From Halioglobus maricola (GTDB lineage Bacteria; Pseudomonadota; Gammaproteobacteria; Pseudomonadales; Halieaceae), in assembly GCF_009388985.1 (NCBI RefSeq), contig NZ_CP036422.1, positions 944,501 to 1,008,500 on the forward strand: a DNA stretch of 64,000 bases, given 5' to 3'. The translations under genes and the position numbers were made by a program. This document shows, piece by piece, positions 40,301 through 49,269 of the stretch (position 1 is the stretch's first letter; each line of letters opens with the position of its first letter). The notes under the pieces are model-generated. The model searched no databases and was not told the DNA's origin. It was given only the letters and a program-made list of their open reading frames with translations.

Positions 40301-41427
40301 ATGAAAATATTCTGCAGACCCAGTTGGAAACGGCGTGGCTCCGTGGCACTTATTTCCAGCCCACCGTGGGGCGCGCCGGGCTTAAACTCGACTACCTCGA
40401 TTTTTCAGGCATGACCGGTGCACTTGGGCGGGCTGCTGAGGAAGAGGGCGCTACGCAGGGAAGTGACGGCGATACCACCGAGTTGCTGGAACTGCCGGAC
40501 ATGCAGGTCGTGATCTCCAATCTGGTGTTGGATGGTGAGCCCCTGGGTCAGTTACAGATGAGCCTGTTCTCGGAGGGGAGTTCCATTCGCGCCACTGACA
40601 TACATGGCGAACTCGCCAGCCTGGTGTTGACGCCTGAGGCTCCAGCCGAGTTGCACTGGTTGCAGGGTGAGCGGACTGCGCTCAGCGCACCTCTTGGTTT
40701 TGACGATTTCGGTGACACGCTGGGTCATTTTGGCTACGACAAATTCCTGGAAACTAGCAGTGGTAGTGTAGATGTCGGTCTGACATGGCCTGGGTCGCCG
40801 CAGGATTTTGCGCTGACAGCGGCTGAGGGCGAGCTTAATCTGTCGATGGAGCGCGGGCGTTTCCTCGAAACGCCAGCCGGCGCCACCGGAGCGTTGCGCC
40901 TCGTCAGTATTTTCAATCTGGCTGAAGTGGCGAGACGTTTGAGCCTCACGCATATGTTTGAGTCAGGCGTGCCTTTTAATAGCTTACAGGGAAAGATGGG
41001 GCTGGAGAGCGGGACTTTGATTGTGCCGGCTATGGCAGTTGAGGGGAGCTCGTCCAGATTCGTCTTCACTCTCGAATCCGACCTTATTGATGAGACGCTT
41101 GATGGCGAGTTGGTCGCTACATTGCCTGTCGCCAATAACTTGCCTTGGGTAGCAGCATTGGCCGCCGGATTGCCCGTTGCGGCGGGCGTATTCGTGGTGT
41201 CCAAGGTATTCGAAAAGCAGGTGAACCGGCTTTCCAGTGGCGTCTACACTATCGGCGGTAACTGGAGCGAACCAACGATCGAATTCGATCGTATTTTTGA
41301 CGACGAGACACGGCGGCAGGTGGAGGCGCTGGTGGAGTCAGTCGATCCGAACAACGTGCCGGACCCCAATGAGATATCCATTTTGGGGCTCGAAGTGGTC
41401 GACCCCAACGCCCCTTTGCCTCAGTGA
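37387..41427 (+). CDS. yhdP: YhdP family AsmA-like phospholipid transport protein
   Basis: A 1346-residue protein with one N-terminal TM anchor (about residues 14-37) and a long periplasmic repeat region typical of YhdP (TIGR02099/DUF3971 and AsmA-like C-terminus). Such proteins form beta-taco bridges that carry phospholipids from inner to outer membrane. A Glu-rich stretch (DEEADEESYAQAEEEA) lies near residue 925, apparently an inserted linker. It begins 9 nt after rng and overlaps convergent darP by 7 nt. Confidence 0.92.
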   Translation: MSAPSSSRDSIFHRLSSLLWGAAVLAIVVLASYVSLGRLLSQNLHKFQDEILAGFNSRVPFEIQADSLRGEWRSFTPEIVLEGLRLKLPGAEGDTLDLSGGRIGLDVLDSLLARNLHISSIELDALELRGELTDDGRFVFPGLKGGNTPLGNWLREFLLNIEHVTLKNNTLYLALPSGEQRNFDLGLELHREGSQRQFQAQLLSTRGAAFEVLGKGVGNPFTPDAFSGQLYVSAATSDLAAAREIFVNPQLISPEGQLTAQLWLDWQRGALDVDLDLYFENLVLQPAEAEWRMPLDELSLSVSLVEHSNRRTVYASDVFARSGDVKLLLPRLQLDSWGESFRLRARDVPVGPLSQLALASGVMPDNFNSVFSTLSPEGQVSALELTVGDVRQATDDWQVEANFHDVVVSSWKGAPGVTSGAGYLELSQNGGYVVLDSKRFTMDFPTVYKQPLYFDDISGTLNINWDRESLLLDSGLITASGVEGTAHALFRLNIPFKPTPTGLEMDLVIGVEDTHPIHRLKYLPYTMNDGLLSWLGGAIGEGEVLEGAFIWRGSLKRGSVAQRTVQLFFNLANTSINYHEQWPPVSKVAGIVLIDDSNVSVWADSAQMFSAELSELSVETWVNDSRQMQLAVHGALSGDASDGLLIANNSMLGELTSGVFSEWQAEGGLEAELDLQLNLTQPKAPPTVEVSAILDDVALRIEPGNLALEELGGRVNYHSTSGFSSDDLTGLLWRQPLTAELRQRPLESGEPLAGFTNSVLEVGLETRVETASLQKWLPLEVLALAEGEAEVAGLLEIAPGKPPTLNLASLLEGISLDLPSPYAKPAAEMRAFSLQLPLASERYDLEMQLGVDLELRLQLVNGILEGASLGAQGPAAPVVAGIVLGHGSLPSLDLDEWLAFSDRYLFPSPVPEVLALVDAADEEADEESYAQAEEEAQEPNSRLRLQLDEMFVSSATIWGQEFRDVRFSLALDENILQTQLETAWLRGTYFQPTVGRAGLKLDYLDFSGMTGALGRAAEEEGATQGSDGDTTELLELPDMQVVISNLVLDGEPLGQLQMSLFSEGSSIRATDIHGELASLVLTPEAPAELHWLQGERTALSAPLGFDDFGDTLGHFGYDKFLETSSGSVDVGLTWPGSPQDFALTAAEGELNLSMERGRFLETPAGATGALRLVSIFNLAEVARRLSLTHMFESGVPFNSLQGKMGLESGTLIVPAMAVEGSSSRFVFTLESDLIDETLDGELVATLPVANNLPWVAALAAGLPVAAGVFVVSKVFEKQVNRLSSGVYTIGGNWSEPTIEFDRIFDDETRRQVEALVESVDPNNVPDPNEISILGLEVVDPNAPLPQ

Positions 41428-41942
41428 TCTTCCTGAAGTTCCCGCAAGTAGCGGAACAGTTTACGGCTGGCAGCCGGGGGCTTGTTGTTCTTCTGTTCGC
41501 GCTGGGCCTGTAATACCAGCTGACGCAGTTGTTGGCGATCGGCCTGTGGCCATAGGGCCAGGACTTTTTCGACACCGGATACACCCGCTTCCAGCACCTC
41601 GTCGCGGAGTTCCTCCAGTTCATGGAAGCGCGCGTTTGCGTCGCGCGCGGGCTTGTGAAGCGCATCCAGCGCGGCCTCTACAGCGGCGGCATCAACGTCA
41701 CGCATGAGCTTGCCGATGTACTGCATGTGGCGCTTGCGAGCACTGTTGCTGCGGATGTTACGCGTCTCGATGATTGCTTCCATCAGGCGTTCGCTATCGA
41801 TAGGAATTCGCGCGAGTTCCTTGTCTTTCAGCCGAGTGAGTTTGTCACCCAGTGCCTGAAGCGCGAGCATTTGCCGTTTTACTTCGCTCTTGCTGGGGCC
41901 CTCTTCAAACTCGTCTTCAGGGGCTTCTGATTCGTTATGCAT
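41421..41942 (-). CDS. darP: Ribosome biogenesis factor DarP (YjgA, DUF615)
   Basis: A 173-residue helical protein that binds the 50S subunit late in assembly. KSEVKRQMLALQALGDKL near the start and IPIDSERLMEAIIETRNI, RHMQYIGKLMRDVD and FRYLRELQE are the family's conserved blocks. The ATG at 41942 lies within the last 8 nt of mgtE; a longer frame to 41975 is not conserved. Same order (mgtE-darP) as in other gammaproteobacteria. Confidence 0.93.
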   Translation of the reverse strand: MHNESEAPEDEFEEGPSKSEVKRQMLALQALGDKLTRLKDKELARIPIDSERLMEAIIETRNIRSNSARKRHMQYIGKLMRDVDAAAVEAALDALHKPARDANARFHELEELRDEVLEAGVSGVEKVLALWPQADRQQLRQLVLQAQREQKNNKPPAASRKLFRYLRELQEDH

Positions 41943-43287
41943 AGAAAAGCGTCGCCAGACCGAGGAAGGAGACAAAGCCCACCACGTCGGTCACTGTGGT
42001 CAGAATGACCCCGCCTGCCAGGGCGGGATCGATGTTCAGGCGCGATAATACCAGAGGCAGCGCTGCGCCGGTGAATGCGGCGGTGACAAGATTAATAACC
42101 ATGGCGGCGGCAATAATGATGCCGATGTCCCAATCGTCGAACCATAGCGATGCCGCGATGGCGACAACGACCGCCCAGATAACGCCGTTGATCAGTCCGA
42201 TAGTAACCTCGCGGGTTAATAGCCAGGCCTGGTTGTTTTTGCCCACCTGGCCAATGGCAATACCCCGGATCAGTACAGTCAGGGTCTGGGTGCCGGCGAT
42301 GCCTCCCATTGAAGCGACGATGGGCATCAGTACTGCGAGGGCCACGACTTTTTCGATGGTGCCCTGAAACATGTTGATGGTGGAGGCTGCGATAAAAGCG
42401 GTGAACAGGTTTATGCCGAGCCATACCGCCCTTCGTGGGGCAGCCTTGGACACGGGCGCAAAGGTGTCCTCTTCTTCATCCAGGCCAGCCATGGACATAA
42501 AGGAGTGATCCGCATCTTCGCGAATTACGTCGACCACGTCATCGATGGTGATCCGGCCCAGCAGGCGGCCACTATCGTCGACAACCGGTGCTGAGACCCA
42601 GTCATTGCGTTCGAACAGGCGGGCGACCTCATCGTCTGGTGTGTTGACGGCAATGGGGTCCACGTCGGTCACCATCATCTCGCGCACAGTTGCCGAAGGG
42701 TCGGACACGAGCAGAGTACGCAGTGGCAACAAGCCGATAAATTGATCGGTGCGATTTACCACGATCAAATTGTCCGTCATTTCCGGAATTTCATCGTGGC
42801 GGCGCAGGTAGCGCAGCACGACATCCAGGGTCAGGCGGGCACGGATGGTGATCGTATCCGTGTTCATCAGACCACCGGCGATATCGTCCGGATAGTGCAT
42901 TACCTGCTCGAGGCGTGCCCGATCCTGATGGTCCATCGAATTGAGGACTTCGCGCGTAACCCGATCAGGCAGCTGTTGCAGGATGTCCGCAAGGTCATCG
43001 TCTTCAAGGCCTTCGGCTATCGTCGCAACTTCGGATGCATCCATGCGCGAGAGAAAATGCGCCTGAAGCTCGTCGGAAAGCTCTCCCAGGACCTCGCCCT
43101 CGAGTTCCACATCCACCATTTTCCACAGAATGTTGCGGAATCTGGGGGGGGATGACTCAAGCAGGTGGGCAATATCCGCCGGCGGTATGCCATTGAGCAT
43201 CCGGCGAACGTCGACCATGGCGCCGCTATCCAGCGCTAGCGTCAGCCGGTCGAGTGTCTCCTGTTGTTTTGCCAGGTTCTGTGGCAT
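41935..43287 (-). CDS. mgtE: Magnesium transporter MgtE
   Basis: A 450-residue Mg2+ channel: an N-terminal superhelical MgtE_N domain (about residues 30-130), two CBS domains (about 135-255, with TVREMMVTDVDPIAVNT), a plug helix and five TM helices. The TM region contains MPIVASMGGIAGTQTLTVLIRG and AALPLVLSRLNIDPALAGGVI with the pore residues. Lies between ptsO (6-nt gap) and darP. Confidence 0.95.
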   Translation of the reverse strand: MPQNLAKQQETLDRLTLALDSGAMVDVRRMLNGIPPADIAHLLESSPPRFRNILWKMVDVELEGEVLGELSDELQAHFLSRMDASEVATIAEGLEDDDLADILQQLPDRVTREVLNSMDHQDRARLEQVMHYPDDIAGGLMNTDTITIRARLTLDVVLRYLRRHDEIPEMTDNLIVVNRTDQFIGLLPLRTLLVSDPSATVREMMVTDVDPIAVNTPDDEVARLFERNDWVSAPVVDDSGRLLGRITIDDVVDVIREDADHSFMSMAGLDEEEDTFAPVSKAAPRRAVWLGINLFTAFIAASTINMFQGTIEKVVALAVLMPIVASMGGIAGTQTLTVLIRGIAIGQVGKNNQAWLLTREVTIGLINGVIWAVVVAIAASLWFDDWDIGIIIAAAMVINLVTAAFTGAALPLVLSRLNIDPALAGGVILTTVTDVVGFVSFLGLATLFYA

Positions 43288-43293
43288 TCGGAC

Positions 43294-43563
43294 TTACTCC
43301 GCTTCGTCGAAGCGGTTTGCGATGAGAGCGGTGATAGCGGCGAGAGCTTCCTCCTCGTCGCGACCGTCGACACGCAGATCAAGCACGGAGCCTTTGCCCG
43401 CGGCCAGCATCATCACCGACATGATGCTTTTGGCGTCCACCATATTGCCGTCGCGGCCAGCCTCAATAGCACTGGAAAACGCAGAGGTGCAGCCCACGAG
43501 CTTCGCTGCTGCTCTGGCGTGCAAGCCGAGTTTGTTGACGATGGTCACCTGAGTCTCTATCAA
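43294..43563 (-). CDS. ptsO: Nitrogen-PTS phosphocarrier NPr (PtsO)
   Basis: An 89-residue HPr-like protein. LGLHARAAAKL holds the phosphorylated His15, and DAKSIMSVMMLAAGKGS the regulatory Ser region. It takes phosphate from EI-Ntr and passes it to EIIA-Ntr (ptsN, two genes upstream). It follows rapZ immediately (1-nt gap), the standard order rpoN-hpf-ptsN-rapZ-ptsO. Confidence 0.95.
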   Translation of the reverse strand: MIETQVTIVNKLGLHARAAAKLVGCTSAFSSAIEAGRDGNMVDAKSIMSVMMLAAGKGSVLDLRVDGRDEEEALAAITALIANRFDEAE

Positions 43564-43564
43564 C

Positions 43565-44419
43565 TTACTGCAATTCCCTGTGTCTTATATGCATGGCTGG
43601 AAATTGTTCCCGGTAATGCTGGAACAGGCGGTTAGCCAAATATACTGACCGATGTTGTCCCCCGGTACAACCTATCGCGATTGTCATATAGCTGCGATTA
43701 CTGTCGCGGTAGCGCGGCAGCCAATTGTTCAGGTACGCGCTGATATCGCCAAACAATTCGTCGGTCAGTGGCTGTGCCTCAAGGAAACTCTGTACCTCCT
43801 GGTCCAGGCCGGTACTCAGTCGCAGTTCTTTGACCCAGTGTGGGTTGGGCAGCATGCGCACGTCGAAAACAAGGTCGGCATCAGCGGGCACGCCGCGCTT
43901 GAAACCGAAGGACTGAATCAATATCGACATGCTGCCGCCGGTAGCCCCGAGCAGGCGTTGTTTGATGGCGTCACGCAGCTCGTAGATGGTCATCTGGCTG
44001 GTATCCAGCACCAGCGAAGCGGCGCTGGAGATCGGCTCCAGCAGGCGCCACTCGTACTCTATGGCCTCTGCCAAAGGCATCGCCTCAGAGCTCAGCGGAT
44101 GTTTGCGCCGGGTTTCACTGAAGCGTTTAATCAGCGTTGCTTCCTGGGCGTCGAGGAACAGGATCTCGGTGTTAACCGAATCGGGCAAGGATTCCAGGGT
44201 CGCGGTGAAATTGGCGAGGTCTTTCCACGCGTTGCGAGCATCGATGCAGACAGCTGTGCCGCGAAAATGGCCGAAGGCTTCGCCGCTGGTCTCTGCGACC
44301 AGAGCAGGTAGCAGCGAAGAGGGCAGGTTGTCGATGCAATAGTAGCCCTCATCTTCCAGCTGGTGCAGGGCTGTACTTTTGCCTGATCCGGAGCGTCCGC
44401 TGATGATGATCAGTTGCAT
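43565..44419 (-). CDS. rapZ: RNase adapter protein RapZ
   Basis: A 284-residue nucleotide-binding adaptor. The N-terminal Walker A SGRSGSGKST and a FLDAQE Walker B-like strand are visible; the C-terminal RNA-binding domain has FGFKRGVPADADLVFDVR and IGCTGGQHRSVYLANRL. In E. coli RapZ presents the sRNA GlmZ to RNase E and so controls glmS. Its start lies 3 nt after ptsN. Confidence 0.96.
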   Translation of the reverse strand: MQLIIISGRSGSGKSTALHQLEDEGYYCIDNLPSSLLPALVAETSGEAFGHFRGTAVCIDARNAWKDLANFTATLESLPDSVNTEILFLDAQEATLIKRFSETRRKHPLSSEAMPLAEAIEYEWRLLEPISSAASLVLDTSQMTIYELRDAIKQRLLGATGGSMSILIQSFGFKRGVPADADLVFDVRMLPNPHWVKELRLSTGLDQEVQSFLEAQPLTDELFGDISAYLNNWLPRYRDSNRSYMTIAIGCTGGQHRSVYLANRLFQHYREQFPAMHIRHRELQ

Positions 44420-44422
44420 TGT

Positions 44423-44875
44423 CTAGCCAGTGGCCAGCGCGTGCAGGGCCGACGCATCCGCAGCCCCGCGCAAGCGCTTGCAAAAATCTGCGTCGCTGAA
44501 TTTGCGAGCGATCTGGGCCAGGGTGTCGAGATGCTGCTGGTGTGCCTCGCTGGGTACGAGCAATGCGAACACCAGGTCGACGGGCTGGCCATCCGGTGCG
44601 TCGAAGTCGATAGCCTCGTCAAGGGTTACCAGAGTGCCCAGGGGCTGAGTGCAGTTGTCTATGCGGCTGTGTGGAATGGCAATGCCGAGTCCAAGGCCGG
44701 TACTTCCCAGTTTTTCGCGGGCAATCAGCTGGGCAAAAATTTCGTCATAACTCAGGGAAATCTGGTCCTCGCTGATAATGTGGGCGATTGTTTCAAATAG
44801 TCGTTTTTTGCTGACCCCGGGCACCTGGCAGGCAGTGCGCTCCGGGGTCAGAATTGTATCCAGCGGTTGTTGCAT
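44423..44875 (-). CDS. ptsN: Nitrogen regulatory EIIA-Ntr (PtsN)
   Basis: A 150-residue EIIA protein of the fructose type. The phosphorylated His69 is in LGIAIPHSRI. It regulates potassium transport, nitrogen and envelope stress responses through protein contacts. It lies 8 nt after hpf and 3 nt before rapZ. Confidence 0.95.
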   Translation of the reverse strand: MQQPLDTILTPERTACQVPGVSKKRLFETIAHIISEDQISLSYDEIFAQLIAREKLGSTGLGLGIAIPHSRIDNCTQPLGTLVTLDEAIDFDAPDGQPVDLVFALLVPSEAHQQHLDTLAQIARKFSDADFCKRLRGAADASALHALATG

Positions 44876-44883
44876 GGCTGGGC

Positions 44884-45171
44884 TCAGTGTCCTCTTGTCT
44901 TTTCCTTATGCTTGATGAGCTGGCGGTCCAGTTTGTCCGCCAGGGCGTCGATTGCGGCATACATATCATCGGATTCGGCGTGAGCGAATAGATCCGCGCC
45001 GGATATGTGTACGTTGGATTCCGCTTTTTGAACCATTTTCTCCACGATCAGAGTGACCTGGACGTTGGTGATTTGATCAAAATGTCGTTGCAGTCGTTCG
45101 AATTTGCTCTCGACATACTCCCGCAGAGCTGAGGTGACCTCCACGTGGTGTCCGCTGACATTCAGTTGCAT
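44884..45171 (-). CDS. hpf: Ribosome hibernation-promoting factor HPF (short form)
   Basis: A 95-residue YfiA/HPF-type protein that binds the 30S decoding centre in stationary phase. MQLNVSGHHVEVTSALREYVESKFERL and the basic C-terminus are typical. The ATG at 45171 has AAGGAG 7 nt upstream; a frame open to 45306 has no conserved content. It sits directly after rpoN, the usual place. Confidence 0.94.
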   Translation of the reverse strand: MQLNVSGHHVEVTSALREYVESKFERLQRHFDQITNVQVTLIVEKMVQKAESNVHISGADLFAHAESDDMYAAIDALADKLDRQLIKHKEKTRGH

Positions 45172-45309
45172 ACACTTGCTCCTTCTTTTGGTGAACCCGG
45201 GGGATTGCCGCCCGGAACCGGCACAGCCGGATTTTGAATCCTCTAGGATAAATTCTAGACCAAGGCCTGCCCGGCGAGTAATTTTTTCCACTGTGGGGCC
45301 AATCATTGC

Positions 45310-46797
45310 CTATACCAGCCTCTTGCGCTCGTTAGACGGCGGTATCAGCAGCGTATCCCGGTACTTTGCGATGGTGCGTCGGGCGACCTTGATGCCCTGT
45401 TCTTCCAGCAATTGGGTGATTTTGTTGTCGCTCAGTGGTTTGCGCGGATTCTCGGCGGCAACCAGCTTCTTGATGAGAGCCCGGATAGCGGTGGAAGAGC
45501 ACTCTCCGCCCGCGGTGGTGGCCACGTGGCTGGAGAAGAAATACTTCAGCTCAAATATGCCGCGGGGGGTGTGCATGTACTTCTGGGTTGTGACCCGGGA
45601 TATGGTCGACTCGTGCATCTCTACCGCTTCGGCGATATCGTGTAGCACCAGCGGTTTCATGGCTTCCTCACCATATTCGAGGAAGTTGCGCTGGTGTTCG
45701 ACGATTTTAGTCGCCACCTTCATGAGGGTCTCGTTGCGGCTTTGCAGGCTCTTGAGAAACCAGCGGGCCTCTTGCAGGTTGTCCTTGAGGAAGGTGTTGT
45801 CCGCACTGCTGTCCGCGCGCTTGATGAGGCTCGCGTACTCGTTGTTGATACGCAGGCGTGGTGCGATATCGGGGTTGAGTTCCACCAACCAGCGGCCTTC
45901 TTTTTTGCTGACAAATACATCCGGAATCACATATTCGACATCGCTGGGGGCGTAGGTCTCACCTGGGTTCGGGTCCAGGGTCTGGATCAGGGCGAGCACA
46001 TCCTTCAGCTGGCTTTCGTTCAATCGGGTGCGGCGCTGGATCTGGGTGAAATCCCCGCTGGCGAGCTGTCCCAGGTGGCGATTGAGCACCTGACGTGCCT
46101 GCTCCAGGTAAGGGGTGTCTGCAGGTAGTTGCTGGAGCTGAACCAACAGGCACTCTTGTAGGTCGCGGGTGCAGACGCCGGCCGGTTCGAACTGCTGCAG
46201 CATGTGCAGCACGGCGACGACCTCGTCTTCATCGATATCCAGTTCCGCCTCCAGCAGCGATTGATGAAGCTCTTCAGGGTCCAGCTGGAGGCGTCCGTTG
46301 TCGTCGGTGGCGTCGATAATCGTCATTGCGATCAATCGGTCTGTGTCCGACAGGCGGCTCAGATTGAGCTGCCACAACAGGTGTTCCTGCAGGGACTGAC
46401 GAGAGCCGCCACGGGGCTCGAAATCGCCTTCGGGGAACTCATCCGGTGGCGGTGGGGGGGCTGAACTCGAGGGCAGCAGATCGTCCCACTGGGTGTCTAC
46501 GGGGAGGTCGTCCGGAAGCGTCTGCGATGATTCCTGAGGTGCAGCGTCACCGGCCATGTCGGCCTGTTCGAGGCTCTCCATTGGGCCATCGCCGGTAGCG
46601 GCGGCATCGTCGGCGCTGGCCGATTCGCTGGGGCCCTGCTCCTCTTCGCTGGTCTCCAGCATGGGGTTGCTGTCGAGAGCCTGCTGGATTTCCTGTTGCA
46701 GGTCCATGGTCGACAATTGCAGCAGGCGGATAGCCTGTTGCAGTTGCGGGGTCATGGTCAGCTGCTGGCCCAGCTTTAACTGCAGCGATTGCTTCAT
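45310..46797 (-). CDS. rpoN: RNA polymerase sigma-54 factor
   Basis: A 495-residue sigma54. Region I begins [20 protein letters not shown]; an acidic, Ala/Ser/Pro-rich region II follows (about residues 45-130); then the core-binding domain, and the C-terminal RpoN box [10 protein letters not shown] that reads the -24 element. It needs AAA+ activators for open-complex formation. The ATG at 46797 is chosen over an upstream 16-codon extension because the family starts there. Confidence 0.97.
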   Translation of the reverse strand: MKQSLQLKLGQQLTMTPQLQQAIRLLQLSTMDLQQEIQQALDSNPMLETSEEEQGPSESASADDAAATGDGPMESLEQADMAGDAAPQESSQTLPDDLPVDTQWDDLLPSSSAPPPPPDEFPEGDFEPRGGSRQSLQEHLLWQLNLSRLSDTDRLIAMTIIDATDDNGRLQLDPEELHQSLLEAELDIDEDEVVAVLHMLQQFEPAGVCTRDLQECLLVQLQQLPADTPYLEQARQVLNRHLGQLASGDFTQIQRRTRLNESQLKDVLALIQTLDPNPGETYAPSDVEYVIPDVFVSKKEGRWLVELNPDIAPRLRINNEYASLIKRADSSADNTFLKDNLQEARWFLKSLQSRNETLMKVATKIVEHQRNFLEYGEEAMKPLVLHDIAEAVEMHESTISRVTTQKYMHTPRGIFELKYFFSSHVATTAGGECSSTAIRALIKKLVAAENPRKPLSDNKITQLLEEQGIKVARRTIAKYRDTLLIPPSNERKRLV

Positions 46798-46940
46798 TGG
46801 TGAATCGAGTTTCCTCAGGCGAGTCCTGATGGGCGCGCCGTGCAATACAACGTAGACGAGTTTAGCGCTCGGCCAAGATGGCTTGCAAGGTTTTGGCGCG
46901 AAATTTGCTTGTTGACAGCTGCCTGAAAAGGGCGTGGGCG

Positions 46941-47666
46941 TTAGAGTGAGAACTGCTCGCCCAGGTATATGTCGCGGACCCGCTGGTTGTTCAGTACCTC
47001 ATCGGCACTGCCCGCTGCGATGATGTGACCCTCCCCGACAATGAATGCTTTTTCACAGATATCCAGAGTGTCGCGAACATTGTGGTCGGTGATCAGTACA
47101 CCAATCCCGCGACCGCGCAGATGGGTGATAATCTGTTTTATATCATTCACTGAGATCGGGTCCACGCCGGCGAAAGGCTCGTCCAACAGGATGAAGTCAG
47201 GCTCGGTCGCAAGGGCGCGGGCAATTTCTATGCGGCGTCGCTCTCCTCCGGAAAGCGACTGGCCGAGGCTGTCGTGGAGATGCTCGACGTTGAATTCCTC
47301 GAGCAACTGCTGGCAGCGCTCATTGCGTTGCTTACGGTTCAGGTCAGGCCGTGTTTCCAAAATCGACAGGATATTGTCGGCCACGCTCAATTTGCGGAAA
47401 ATTGACGCTTCCTGCGGCAGATAGCCGATACCGTGACGGGCGCGTTCGTGCATGGACAGGGGGGTGATGTCCTCGCCGTTGAGCTCGATGGTGCCCCGAT
47501 CGGCCGCCACGATTCCGATAATCATGTAAAAGCAGGTCGTTTTACCGGCCCCGTTGGGGCCTAACAAACCCACCACCTGGCCACTTTCCAATTCGATGGA
47601 AACGTCCTGAACGACTTCGCGACCCTTGTAGGCCTTCGCCAGATTACTCGCTTTCAGTGTCGCCAC
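46941..47666 (-). CDS. lptB: LPS export ABC ATPase LptB
   Basis: A 241-residue ATPase driving LPS extraction by LptFG. Walker [10 protein letters not shown], signature LSGGERRR and Walker [13 protein letters not shown] are present, with the H-loop ITDHNV. The GTG start at 47666 has AGGA upstream and overlaps the end of lptA by 23 nt. The 143-bp gap to rpoN was searched; only a weak sigma70-like pair was seen and is not listed. Confidence 0.96.
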   Translation of the reverse strand: MATLKASNLAKAYKGREVVQDVSIELESGQVVGLLGPNGAGKTTCFYMIIGIVAADRGTIELNGEDITPLSMHERARHGIGYLPQEASIFRKLSVADNILSILETRPDLNRKQRNERCQQLLEEFNVEHLHDSLGQSLSGGERRRIEIARALATEPDFILLDEPFAGVDPISVNDIKQIITHLRGRGIGVLITDHNVRDTLDICEKAFIVGEGHIIAAGSADEVLNNQRVRDIYLGEQFSL

Positions 47667-48210
47667 TGGCTTCCTCTTCCTGGTCGAGGGCTGCGGCCTC
47701 GATGACGACCTGAACACGGCTGTCCTCGCGGCTCTTGTCTGAATCGGCCCGCACCAATTGCTCGGTAATAAAGTAATCTATGCTGTCGCCGGTGACGGTG
47801 GAGCCTTCCTGTTCGATACTGGCGTTCTCGCGCAGCTGAACCCGGTCTTCGGCCTTGTGATATTCGATAATGTTGGCGTATGCCTTGATCAGCCCCTTTT
47901 CGGGTTCGGGCTGCTGTTGCATATGCGCCGGCGCGCCCTCTGCCAGAATGCGGTCGGCGTCTTTGGCATCGTGATAAACGGTAATTCGTTCCGCCTCGAT
48001 ATGCAGGCTGCCCTGGTCCATGGTCACATTGCCAACATAGCGGGTGAATCCCTGCTTTTCGTCGCGGACTGCTTCGTCGGCCTCAATCAGGATCGGCTGG
48101 TTGCGATCATCGGGCAGCGCGTTCGCCGGCCCGGTGACTACCAGGGCCAGGGAAGCTGCAGCCAGCAGGCGCGCGATCAGGGCGCAAGGTCGCTCAGGGC
48201 GACTGGACAT
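47644..48210 (-). CDS. lptA: LPS periplasmic bridge protein LptA
   Basis: A 188-residue OstA-fold protein with a signal peptide ([17 protein letters not shown]). [36 protein letters not shown] is the typical jellyroll start; it polymerises end to end to carry LPS across the periplasm. ATG 48210 overlaps lptC by 17 nt. The C-terminus is acidic and Glu-rich. Confidence 0.93.
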   Translation of the reverse strand: MSSRPERPCALIARLLAAASLALVVTGPANALPDDRNQPILIEADEAVRDEKQGFTRYVGNVTMDQGSLHIEAERITVYHDAKDADRILAEGAPAHMQQQPEPEKGLIKAYANIIEYHKAEDRVQLRENASIEQEGSTVTGDSIDYFITEQLVRADSDKSREDSRVQVVIEAAALDQEEEASGDTESE

Positions 48211-48751
48211 AGATGCTCTCCACATTGGGTTTGAGGCTTATGGTTTCCGTTACCAGATTGGCGATCATGCCGTCGGCGACAGTCTGGTTTTTGCCCTGGG
48301 TGATCGTGACCTGCCGGTTGCTTTCCGCGGTACGTTTGTCCAAGTAAATATCCAGTACGTGCGTAGCCATGTTAGTGCCCGTTTGGTCGTGGGACAGTAC
48401 CACATTTTTTCGCAACAGTAGCCTTTCGCGGTTGTGTTCCCAGCGGCCACGAGTCGCCTTGGCGGACCAGGTTTTACCCTCATCACTATGGGAGTAAAAC
48501 CTTGGTTCCATCATCATCGAGTAGTCACCCTCGCGAAATCGATCAACTCTCTCGGCCTCCAGAATGTCGCTGAGGACGCCCTGCTCGTCGAACGCCCAGG
48601 TGCGCACGGTCTGGATGTAGGTGAGAGGCAGCGCTTCGTGACGTTCACTGGTCGCGAGGTCAGGGGTGGCGGCTGTTTGTGGTTTCCAGTAATAGCTTGC
48701 CGCCAGCAATACTGCCAGAGCCAGGAGTATTTGCAGTGCGGGGCGGGGCAT
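48194..48751 (-). CDS. lptC: LPS export protein LptC
   Basis: A 185-residue bitopic protein: N-terminal TM (about residues 5-22) and a periplasmic OstA-like domain (YIQTVRTWAFDEQGVLSDILEAERVDRF...). It takes LPS from LptBFG to LptA. Its start shares one base with the kdsC stop, and its end overlaps lptA. Confidence 0.93.
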   Translation of the reverse strand: MPRPALQILLALAVLLAASYYWKPQTAATPDLATSERHEALPLTYIQTVRTWAFDEQGVLSDILEAERVDRFREGDYSMMMEPRFYSHSDEGKTWSAKATRGRWEHNRERLLLRKNVVLSHDQTGTNMATHVLDIYLDKRTAESNRQVTITQGKNQTVADGMIANLVTETISLKPNVESIYVQSP

Positions 48752-49269
48752 CAGTCGAAGTCGGCCTGCAGCGAATCCAGTGTACCGCGCAGCGTCAAAA
48801 TCATTTCGCAGGCCTGGCGCACGGCGCCCTGGCCGCCAGCAAGTTCGCTGATCCAGTCGGCAGCGTTACGAACTGGCAGGGCTGCATCGCTGACGGTGAG
48901 ACCAAGGCCCGCGGCGCGCACCGCCGCGAGGTCGGGCAGGTCATCACCCATGTAGGCACATTCTGCCAGGGTGATGCCTTTGTCTTGGCACAGGCTCTTC
49001 AGGGCTGTGAGCTTGTCCTCGCGGCCCTGGATTACGTCGTTGATGCCGAGTTCCCTGGCGCGGCGCGCGACAATGTCGGAACTACGGCCAGTGATCAGGG
49101 CGATGTCTACACCGCCCTGCTGGAGTAGTTTGATGCCGAGACCATCTTTGATGTTAAAGGACTTGAGCTCCTCGCCATTATTGCCGTAGTAAATCCGACC
49201 GTCGGTGAGGATGCCGTCGACATCAAGGGCGAGCAGTTTCAGTGACTGCGCAATTTCTGCGTCGGCCAT
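48751..49269 (-). CDS. kdsC: Kdo-8-phosphate phosphatase KdsC
   Basis: A 172-residue HAD phosphatase producing Kdo for lipopolysaccharide. Motif I LDVDGILTDG (Asp16, Asp18), motif II ITGRSS, motif III Lys, and motif IV GDDLPDLAAV are all seen. Coupled on both sides: one base shared with kdsD and with lptC. Confidence 0.95.
   Translation of the reverse strand: MADAEIAQSLKLLALDVDGILTDGRIYYGNNGEELKSFNIKDGLGIKLLQQGGVDIALITGRSSDIVARRARELGINDVIQGREDKLTALKSLCQDKGITLAECAYMGDDLPDLAAVRAAGLGLTVSDAALPVRNAADWISELAGGQGAVRQACEMILTLRGTLDSLQADFD

Noticed and set aside
46798..46940. Weak promoter-like pair TTGCAA-N18-TAAACT upstream of rpoN
   Set aside because: Both hexamers match the consensus poorly and such pairs occur by chance; not listed as a feature.
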